Positions 27,867 to 34,532 of a stretch of DNA of 34,532 bases are shown here, piece by piece. The first letter of the stretch is position 1. Every line of letters begins with the position of its first letter. Source of the stretch: a bacterium HR24. GTDB taxonomy: Bacteria > Chloroflexota > Dehalococcoidia > SM23-28-2 > HRBIN24. The DNA is taken from NCBI GenBank assembly GCA_002898715.1, contig BEIA01000010.1, positions 1 to 34,532 on the forward strand, read 5' to 3'. A program made the translations under genes and the position numbers. The notes beneath the pieces are model-generated. The model worked only from the letters and a program-made list of their open reading frames with translations, was not told the origin of the DNA and ran no database searches.

Positions 27867-28564
27867 GAGACCGGCTCCACCCACTCGATGATGACGATGC
27901 CCGCAGCGCCATTGCCGCCGTTGGTGGTGCCGCTGCCACCGCTCCCACCGCCCCCGCCCGGGCCCTGGCCATTCTGGCCATTGCCTGTGCTGGCGCCGTT
28001 CCCTCCGGGGCCGAAGCCGCCGCCGCCGCCGCCGGGGCTGCTGCCGCCGGTGCTGAAACCGCTGCCGCCGCCGCCGCTGCTGCCGCTGCCGCCGCCGCCG
28101 CCGACTAGGACCGCCTCGCCCAGAACCACCGGGGTGGAGGTGCCACCGGGGGAGCCGCCGCTGCCGCCGCTCGATACACGGCCTGCATTTACTGGGCCGG
28201 CGATGGCGCTGCCGCCGCTGTTGGTGCCGGCGCTGCCGCCACCCAAGGCTTGGACGAGCGTTACGCCGCCCATGCTGACGCTGCTGTTTCCACCTGCTGA
28301 CCCGTTCCCACCGGCCGTCCCGCCTGCCCCCCCTGCGCCGACGGTGATGGACAGGTCGCCCGTGACGCGTATGGGGAAGCGGTAGACGGTGCCGCCGCCC
28401 CCACCGCCGCCGTTGGCACCGCCGTTGCCGCCCCCACCACCACCCGCGACGGTGACCCACACCAGCTCCACCCCGGCCGGCCGCACCCAGGTGCCGGAGG
28501 CGGTGAAGAGCTGCTGGCGCAGGCGACCACCGGCCGCTGCAGCCGGGTAGGTAAAGATGCCCAT
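27863..28564 (-). CDS. Glycine-rich phage tail/fibre protein
   Basis: LFTASGTWVRPAGVELVWVTVAGGGGGGNGGANGGGGGGG... ending GAAGIVIIEWVEPVS. Confidence 0.8.
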   Translation of the reverse strand: MGIFTYPAAAAGGRLRQQLFTASGTWVRPAGVELVWVTVAGGGGGGNGGANGGGGGGGTVYRFPIRVTGDLSITVGAGGAGGTAGGNGSAGGNSSVSMGGVTLVQALGGGSAGTNSGGSAIAGPVNAGRVSSGGSGGSPGGTSTPVVLGEAVLVGGGGGSGSSGGGGSGFSTGGSSPGGGGGGFGPGGNGASTGNGQNGQGPGGGGGSGGSGTTNGGNGAAGIVIIEWVEPVS

Positions 28565-28565
28565 G

Positions 28566-28916
28566 CTACGTCACCACCGCCCCTGAGATGTTGAGGTGGA
28601 TAGCGCCCGCCGTGCCCTGGCTCGCCTGCAGCTTGTCGCCAGGCTCCATGACGATGTCGAGGCCGTCCATCTTCAGCGTTTGACGGGGCTCTACCGAAGC
28701 AGTGCTCAAAAGGTGGTGCACATTTGTGCCGTCCACGTGGGCGAGCGTGATGGTGGCAGGGTTCGCGGTCGTGTTGCAGGCGATGATGCTGTTGATGATG
28801 ACCTTCGTGTTGGCGGGCACCGTCGCTGCCCCGAAGCGCCGCAGCGTCAGGTCAGCGAGCGTGGTGCCAGGCACTCCCTTGTAGAGGTTCGCTGGCTCGT
28901 AGTTGACCCACGGCAT
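28566..28916 (-). CDS. Phage structural/tail-associated protein
   Basis: 116 aa in the tail module; beta-rich (NANTKVIINSIIACNTTANPATITLAHVDG-like). Confidence 0.65.
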   Translation of the reverse strand: MPWVNYEPANLYKGVPGTTLADLTLRRFGAATVPANTKVIINSIIACNTTANPATITLAHVDGTNVHHLLSTASVEPRQTLKMDGLDIVMEPGDKLQASQGTAGAIHLNISGAVVT

Positions 28917-28917
28917 G

Positions 28918-29787
28918 CTACATCCCCGCCCAGGCCAGGTATTGGGTAGAGGCCGTCTCCATCTCCAGCACGTCGCCGTTGCTGCGGCCGAGCTTGAGGC
29001 GGCCGTCGGAGCTGCTCACGTAGAGGTTGACGCCGCTTGCGGGCGCAGGCGGTGCTGCTACCGGCAGCAGGTTCTGCGCCACCTGCACGGCGTAGTAGCG
29101 GGCCTGGCCGGTAACGGCATAGGCCCAGGGCAGCAAGTCGGTGTTGTAGCGGGTCGTGACCAGCGCCTCGTTGCCGGTGGCGCTGAGCGCCGTCACCTCA
29201 CTCAGCCGCTGTGCCAGCACCACCACGAAGTATGGCCTGGCCACCGTGTCTGCCGTCTGCCGCTGGATGCGCAGCTTGACGCGGTTCAGGTTCGTGGCAT
29301 CGTAGCCGACGTTGATTTGCAGGAGCGCCTTGAGGGTGGTGGCGTGCCGCCACACCGGGGGCAGCAGGCGCCAGGCGCCGGCGGTAGCGTTGTATGCGCT
29401 GTGCCAGACGTAGACGCTGGCGTTGTCGGTGCCGTCGGCGCTCACGAGCCAGGCCTGGAGCAGGTGGTGGCTGTCCCAGACGAAGCTCACCAGCTCCGTC
29501 CAGTCGCCCACGGTGGCGCCGAGGGTGCCGGATGCCTCCACCACCGTCAGGTAGGTCGTCCAGGCGAGGCCGGTAGCGGCGGCTGGCGAGCTGACCAGGG
29601 TGCGCCCTGCCTGGATGGGGGCGGCGAGGCGAGCGATGGCGTTGGGGCCCGTCCCCACCATCAGGTCGCCCTTGGCCTGTGTCTTGGCCGGCGCTGTCTC
29701 GTTCAGGTTGTCGCGTAGATGGGTGTTGAGGTCGGCAGCGGTGACGATCTCGCCCGTCTGCCACGTCTTTGGAGTGGTCCACGGCAT
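28918..29787 (-). CDS. Phage tail protein
   Basis: MPWTTPKTWQTGEIVTAADLNTHLRDNLN, a common phage tail/fibre N-terminus. Confidence 0.8.
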   Translation of the reverse strand: MPWTTPKTWQTGEIVTAADLNTHLRDNLNETAPAKTQAKGDLMVGTGPNAIARLAAPIQAGRTLVSSPAAATGLAWTTYLTVVEASGTLGATVGDWTELVSFVWDSHHLLQAWLVSADGTDNASVYVWHSAYNATAGAWRLLPPVWRHATTLKALLQINVGYDATNLNRVKLRIQRQTADTVARPYFVVVLAQRLSEVTALSATGNEALVTTRYNTDLLPWAYAVTGQARYYAVQVAQNLLPVAAPPAPASGVNLYVSSSDGRLKLGRSNGDVLEMETASTQYLAWAGM

Positions 29788-29799
29788 GACTCTCGCCTC

Positions 29800-31275
29800 C
29801 TATACCGCGAGCTTCGTCGTCTGCCCGAGGGCCGAGGAGCCCAGCACCCACCAGCCCGACTCGGCGGCAGCATCGGACAGGCGCCAGAGGGTCTCGTGGC
29901 GCCGGCCTGGGCCGATGCGGTGCTCGATGGCCTCGATCCAGAAATCGCCGCTTATGCCCATCTGCGTGCCCACCCCCGTCGCCACTACGGTGATGCGGTC
30001 GGAGATGCGGCGCTGGAGCGCCTGCGAGAGCAGCGCGTCCGAGGCGGAAGCGGGGAGCGTCATCACCAGGAGCGGTATGGGGTCGCGGTATTTCGCGACG
30101 ATGTACCGGGCCAGGTCCTGGGCTAGATTGCGGTCCCCGTAGAAGTCTCCCTCGAACGTCCACCTGCGGCGGCCGTAGCGCCCCTCGCTGGCAGCATCTG
30201 TATGCCGCACCACCGTCGGGTCGCCCGGCACCATGGCTGTGCCCCGGGCCCGCGCCTGGTCGATGCTCGCCACCTGGCGTGTGTTGTTGTTGTGCACGAC
30301 TATCTTCATGGCGTCGGCGAACTTGCTGGTGGTGATGGTGATATCGCCGCTGGGGACGCCGCTCACGACGATGTCGGAGCCCAGCACCGGGTCGGCCCAG
30401 GCAGCTACGAAGCCCTCGCCCTGATAGGTGGCCCAGAGCTCCACGGACGCCTGGGGCTGGACGGAGATGGGGACGGCGCTCGCCTGCCACAGCACCGCCT
30501 CGGGCTGCTGCGTGTAGGTGACGACATCCAGGGTGGCGCTGTTGTAGATGTCCCGTAGGGGGTCGAGCTCTTGGATGGAGCTGTAGCATAGGGGAGCGCC
30601 CGGGTCGTCGCTGAAGGTGGCCTGGCTCGTGAGGTGGTCGGCCTTCAGCCGGTGGTGCCGGTCCTCGAAGACGATGCTCCCGTCCTCCCCCTCGTAGAGG
30701 AAGCCCATCTCCTGGTCCTCCAGCTTCCTGAGGGCGGCGAGGGCCGATGCCCCCTTCCCGGGCCACCACACGGTGAGGACGGTCTTGCCGGGGTCGACCT
30801 GACGCAGGGTGGCCGGCCACCCCACCGCGTCCAGCACGGCATTGACGGCCGTGCCGGTGGCAACGTTCTGCTGCGGGGCGAGGCTTATGTCCGTTGCTGC
30901 CAGCCGGCTGAAGGGCCCCAGGGCTGTGAGTATGGCGGTGGGCACCTCGCCTGCGCGCCGCACGCCGGGCTCGATGGTGTCGAGGTAGCCCGTCCAGATG
31001 GTGACGGCCACCGGCGCCGTGGCGCGCAGCCGCACTAGCCGGCCAGGCAGCATCCTGCCATACAGGGGCGACGCCGTGTTGAAGGGGCTGTAGGTGCCGT
31101 CGTCGTTGAGGAGGGTGGCCCTGAGCCTCCCTGCCGAGGCCCGGCCTGCCAGCTGCGAGGCGTGGTCGCGGCCACGGGAGCACTCGATGGAGATGACGTC
31201 CTGCGTCACATCGTCACCTGGCCCGAAGGCGCCGTCGCCGTCCCAGTCCACCTCCAGCACGTAGCTGCCCGGCAC
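29800..31275 (-). CDS. Phage minor tail protein
   Basis: 491 aa; VDWDGDGAFGPGDDVTQDVISIECSRGRDHASQLAGRASAGRLRATLLNDDGTYSPFN; next to tape measure. Confidence 0.8.
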   Translation of the reverse strand: MPGSYVLEVDWDGDGAFGPGDDVTQDVISIECSRGRDHASQLAGRASAGRLRATLLNDDGTYSPFNTASPLYGRMLPGRLVRLRATAPVAVTIWTGYLDTIEPGVRRAGEVPTAILTALGPFSRLAATDISLAPQQNVATGTAVNAVLDAVGWPATLRQVDPGKTVLTVWWPGKGASALAALRKLEDQEMGFLYEGEDGSIVFEDRHHRLKADHLTSQATFSDDPGAPLCYSSIQELDPLRDIYNSATLDVVTYTQQPEAVLWQASAVPISVQPQASVELWATYQGEGFVAAWADPVLGSDIVVSGVPSGDITITTSKFADAMKIVVHNNNTRQVASIDQARARGTAMVPGDPTVVRHTDAASEGRYGRRRWTFEGDFYGDRNLAQDLARYIVAKYRDPIPLLVMTLPASASDALLSQALQRRISDRITVVATGVGTQMGISGDFWIEAIEHRIGPGRRHETLWRLSDAAAESGWWVLGSSALGQTTKLAV

Positions 31276-31279
31276 CGCC

Positions 31280-33580
31280 TCACCTCCCTAGTAGGCCGTG
31301 GAAGGCCCCGCGCCGCAGCGCGTCGCGCACGATGGCCGTTATACGCTCCTCGAACCCCAGCTCGCCGTATACCGGCCCGTGCACGGCAACGTTGACGACG
31401 ATACCCCCACCCACCACAGCGGGGGTAGGCGCAGCAGTGGGGGCCGGCATCCCGGCCACTAGGCCCGTAACGTCCCCCATCAGGCCCTTCAGGTCGGGCA
31501 GGCCCGACTCGATGCCGGCCATGAGCCCCTCCATGATGGCCCGCCCGTGGGGCACCAGGAGCCGCACGTCGTCGGTAAGGGGGCCCTTCCAGGAGGTGAT
31601 CTTGTCCTTCAAGTCCCCGAGGACGCCCTTGAGCTCCCCTGCCATGGACTTGATGCCGTCTATGAGCCCCCGGATAAGGGCACGCCCGGCGCCCCACAGC
31701 AGGCTGCCCAGGTCGCCGAGGGCGTCTAGGATTTGGCCTGGTATGCCTCTAACCGTCTCCAGCAACCCCCACAGCGCCATTCCTACCCCGTCTTTCATCC
31801 TGTTGAAGGCCCCCACCACCAGGTCACGGGCTGCATCTGCTGCCCCCGCCACCAGGTCACGGGCGTTGCCCATGATGCCCGCGGCCAGATCACGCAGCGC
31901 GGACACGGCCCCGACCACACTATCCTTCATGGCCTCGAAAGCACCCACTACCAGGTCACGGGCCGAATCGGCGATGCCAGACAGGGCGTCCCTCAAGGCG
32001 CCGAAGGTGGCCTCGCCCGCTTCCTTGAGGCCGTTCCAGATGCCCTCGAGGGCCTCCTTGGCACCGTTCCAGATGCCCTCTAGCTGGGCCTTTAGCTGCT
32101 CGAATGCCTCCCGCACCTTGTCGCGGATGCCGAAGGCGTTGGTGGTGAAGAGGACCACCAGCCCCGCCGGCCCCAGCAGTATCAAGGAAGCGATGGAGAC
32201 GATCTCCTGCCAGTTGCGCGCCAGGAAGTCCTTGACCTCGCCCCAGATCCTGACGATGTGGTCACGCACGAAGTCGAAGGCCTGCATTATCTGGTCGCGG
32301 AAGATGAAGGCAGCCACGCCTGCCCCGATGAGGCCCACGGCGATGAGGCCCGCCGGCCCCAGCACGGGCAGGAGCCCCATGATGGAGGACATGAGGGGGC
32401 CGGCGATGGCCGATGCCAGGCCCGACAGAGCGCCCGTGACGCTGCCGATGACGGGGGCGAGGGGCCCGGCCAGGGCGGCCACGATCTGGAAGGCCGGCCC
32501 CAGCTGCTGCGTGAGCTCCGAGGCCCGCCCCAGGATCTCGTGCCCCAGGATCCTGAGCTTGGCAGTGATGGTGGAGTCGATCTGGTCGGCGGCCTGGGCC
32601 GTTGCGCCCTGGACGCTTTGTAGGTCTACCTGGAACTGGGCCAGGGAGCCGCCCGACTGGGCCAGAGCGTTGGCGAGGGCAGGGCCGGCGCGGGTGCCGA
32701 AGAGGTCGATGGCCAGCTGCGCCCTCATGGCCGGGTCCTCCATGGACATGAGGGCCTGGGTGAGCACCTGGAACTTCTCGGCCGGCGAGAGGGCGAGGAA
32801 CTGCTGGAGGGCATCGCCCGAGAGGCCGATCTGCATGCCCAGCTGGGCGAGCTTCTGCTGGCCCGTCTCGCTGGTGTCGGTGAGGACGTTCAGGGCCTGG
32901 TTGAACGCCCGCGCCGTCCCCTCGGCGTTCACGCCGGCGGTGGCGAAGAGGTTGATGTAGCCCAGGGCGTCGTTCACCGAGAGCCCCAGGGCCGAGAAGC
33001 TGGGCGCCATGCGGTTGAGGACGTCCAGCGCCCCCTGGACGTCGGTGCCGAAGCGCCGGTGGGACTCCACCAGGGCGTCCATGATGCCGGTGGCGTCCTC
33101 GGCCGTGAGGCCCCAGGCGTCCAGCACGTCGTCGAAGAGGGCCACGGCCTGCGCCGCGTCCACACCCGTCACCTTGCTGAAGTCCAGGTAGGCCTGTGCC
33201 AACTGCCGCATCTGGACAGCATTGGACGTGCTGACGCCCTGCAGGGTGGCGAGACCCTCCATGACGGCGGCGATGGCCTCGCGGCCCTGGGTGTTGGAGC
33301 GGAAGAGGTCGTTCAGGACGCCCGTCATGGCCCGCACGTCCGCCGCCGAGGCCCCGGTGACGGCCCCGAAGCGGGCCATGAGCTCGCTTGTCTGCAGCAC
33401 GTCCTGCGCCAGGGCCTGGAAGGCCTCCCCCACGCCGAGGCCGGCCAGGGCACCCAGGGCCGTCCGCACGAGGCCCGACACGTTGCCGAGCCCGCCCAGC
33501 CGCTCCTGGACGCCGGCGAGGGCCGCCGAGGCCTCGTCCCTGGCCCGCAGCAGCAGCTCCAGCGTGGCGCTAGCGGCCAT
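31280..33580 (-). CDS. Phage tail tape measure protein
   Basis: 766 aa; N-terminal TP901-type motif (FGAVTGASAADVRAM...LDVLNRMAPSFSALGLSVNDALGYINLFATAGV), hydrophobic middle, helical repeats. Confidence 0.93.
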   Translation of the reverse strand: MAASATLELLLRARDEASAALAGVQERLGGLGNVSGLVRTALGALAGLGVGEAFQALAQDVLQTSELMARFGAVTGASAADVRAMTGVLNDLFRSNTQGREAIAAVMEGLATLQGVSTSNAVQMRQLAQAYLDFSKVTGVDAAQAVALFDDVLDAWGLTAEDATGIMDALVESHRRFGTDVQGALDVLNRMAPSFSALGLSVNDALGYINLFATAGVNAEGTARAFNQALNVLTDTSETGQQKLAQLGMQIGLSGDALQQFLALSPAEKFQVLTQALMSMEDPAMRAQLAIDLFGTRAGPALANALAQSGGSLAQFQVDLQSVQGATAQAADQIDSTITAKLRILGHEILGRASELTQQLGPAFQIVAALAGPLAPVIGSVTGALSGLASAIAGPLMSSIMGLLPVLGPAGLIAVGLIGAGVAAFIFRDQIMQAFDFVRDHIVRIWGEVKDFLARNWQEIVSIASLILLGPAGLVVLFTTNAFGIRDKVREAFEQLKAQLEGIWNGAKEALEGIWNGLKEAGEATFGALRDALSGIADSARDLVVGAFEAMKDSVVGAVSALRDLAAGIMGNARDLVAGAADAARDLVVGAFNRMKDGVGMALWGLLETVRGIPGQILDALGDLGSLLWGAGRALIRGLIDGIKSMAGELKGVLGDLKDKITSWKGPLTDDVRLLVPHGRAIMEGLMAGIESGLPDLKGLMGDVTGLVAGMPAPTAAPTPAVVGGGIVVNVAVHGPVYGELGFEERITAIVRDALRRGAFHGLLGR

Positions 33581-33782
33581 GGCGCCTGAGCCTCCTCACC
33601 TCCAGCTCCTCCAGCTCCCGCCGTGCCCGCAGGATGAGCAGGGCCCCTTCTACCCAGCGCAGGGGCAGGCGCGCAAGGTCAAAGGGCGAGCAGTTGAACT
33701 CGCGGCAGAGGGCCATGACGGCGGCCACGTCAGCCAGCTCCTTCGGCACCTTCCCTGAAAGCAGCTCCAGCCGGGCGATTTT
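33570..33782 (-). CDS. C-terminal (T) extension of tail assembly chaperone GT, reached by frameshift
   Basis: KIARLELLSGKVPKELADVAAVMALCREFNCSPFDLARLPLRWVEGALLILRARRELEELEVRRLRRHGR in frame +1 relative to 33730..34188. Confidence 0.8.
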   Translation of the reverse strand, partial: KIARLELLSGKVPKELADVAAVMALCREFNCSPFDLARLPLRWVEGALLILRARRELEELEVRRLRRHGR

Positions 33783-34188
33783 TGGCGTCCAGGCGGCGGG
33801 AGGCGTAGTAGGAGTCCACGGCGTCCATGAGGGCCCGCACCAGCCAGTCGGGCAGCCGCTCGATGGCCCGCCTCCTCTCCTCCACCGTCCCCACGGGCAC
33901 CTTCCGCCCGTCCTTGTCGGCGAGGCTCCAGTCCAGGATGGCGTGGACCAGGAGGGCACGGCGGGCGGCCAAAAGGTCCAGCTCCAAGGGGATCTCCGCC
34001 CCCCTGGCATCGGAGGAGGAGAGGAGCATGCGGGCCCGCAGCCCCTCCCGCTCCACCGCCACCGCCACGCCGTAGGGCAGCTCGGCGTAGACCTCCACCC
34101 AGTCCTCGGAGCCCTCGAGGCGGGGGACGGGCAGGTCGCGCAGGTAGATGCGGTGCCGGGCCTCGGGGTCGATGAACAGGCTCTCCAT
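33730..34188 (-). CDS. Tail assembly chaperone G
   Basis: 152 aa, between tail tube protein and tape measure; MESLFIDPEARHRIYLRDLPVPRLEGSEDWVEVYAELP. Confidence 0.8.
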   Translation of the reverse strand: MESLFIDPEARHRIYLRDLPVPRLEGSEDWVEVYAELPYGVAVAVEREGLRARMLLSSSDARGAEIPLELDLLAARRALLVHAILDWSLADKDGRKVPVGTVEERRRAIERLPDWLVRALMDAVDSYYASRRLDAKNRPAGAAFREGAEGAG

Positions 34189-34198
34189 GGCGGGCCTC

Positions 34199-34532
34199 CT
34201 AGGGCAGGCTGGCGACGTCGTTCTGGACGCGGACGACGAAGTCGGCAGCGAGCGCCGGGTCGTACTCGCTCTGGAACTCGAGCTCCATCACCGTCATGCC
34301 GTCCTCCTCCTCGGGCGGGAGCGCCCCCACCTCCCGCCACCGCCCGTAGGCGTCGATCTGGACGAAGCGCCGGTAGGTGCCGGAGATCACGGGGCCCTCG
34401 ATGTGCAGCCGCAGCTTGCGGGGGGAGGCGGCGGCGAACTGGGCCCACTCGGCAGCCCAGGTGCTGTTGAAGACCCCCCGCAGGGTGATGCTCAGCTCCC
34501 GCCGCTGCTCGGAGTGGAGGCTGAAGACGTCT
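34199..34532 (-). CDS. Major tail (tube) protein, C-terminal part; 5' end outside window
   Basis: Minus frame open to the edge: DVFSLHSEQRRELSITLRGVFNSTWAAEWAQFAAASPRKLRLHIEGPVISGTYRRFVQIDAYG...; position upstream of G/GT. Confidence 0.7.
   Translation of the reverse strand, partial: DVFSLHSEQRRELSITLRGVFNSTWAAEWAQFAAASPRKLRLHIEGPVISGTYRRFVQIDAYGRWREVGALPPEEEDGMTVMELEFQSEYDPALAADFVVRVQNDVASLP

Larger units (their letters stand above)
21279..34532. mobile_element. Integrated siphovirus-like prophage; left junction at tRNA-Asp, right end outside window
   Basis: tRNA 3' end followed by integrase, then an early HTH operon, tail/lysis genes and tape measure. Confidence 0.88.

Noticed and set aside
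27888-28385. Proline-rich plus-strand ORF
   Set aside because: Reverse complement of the glycine-rich tail protein codons
27888-28460. CRISPR array or tandem satellite
   Set aside because: Repetition is Gly codon low complexity (GCCGCC), no regular repeat/spacer structure
29198-31183. 661-aa minus ORF spanning minor tail genes
   Set aside because: Arg/Gly/Pro/His-rich alternate frame; the 29800..31275 and 28918..29787 frames have phage tail features and proper spacing
31332-32960. 542-aa plus-strand ORF
   Set aside because: Low-complexity antisense of the tape measure gene
33730-33783. Classical -1 slippery heptamer
   Set aside because: The -1 frame after the A5 run runs into a stop and does not look like protein; the chaperone extension is in the +1/-2 frame

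Overview
GC-rich bacterial chromosomal window, possibly Chloroflexota (inferred only from gene content and style). Positions 1 to ~21.28 kb are host core genome: carA (3' end)-GNAT-carB-pyrK, a TolB-like lipoprotein, an MBL-fold hydrolase, convergent mrp/SufR-like regulator, a zinc-ribbon protein, pyrD, a polytopic membrane protein, yggS-proC-yggT, recA, an MbfA-like rubrerythrin/VIT protein, rny-ymdB-PHP and tRNA-Asp(GTC). From the 3' end of tRNA-Asp to the right edge is an integrated siphovirus-like prophage: tyrosine integrase, a short rightward early operon (22.5-23.9 kb), and a long leftward late operon. In transcription order the late operon runs tail tube protein, G/GT tail chaperones, tape measure, minor tail and fibre-like proteins, amidase, holin-like proteins, a zinc ribbon and a second, minimal tyrosine recombinase. 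Head and replication genes and the distal att site are not in the window. Most interesting signals: (1) a perfect 14-6-14 bp dif/loxP-like inverted repeat inside the coding sequence of the minimal recombinase; (2) a textbook intrinsic terminator (11-bp perfect stem plus T6) whose loop contains the ATGA stop/start junction of two early prophage genes, suggesting translation-coupled attenuation of an excisionase-like HTH gene; (3) a G/GT tail chaperone pair joined only by a +1 (or -2) frameshift at an A5 run; (4) a yggT gene with no canonical start codon (ATC behind a good SD).
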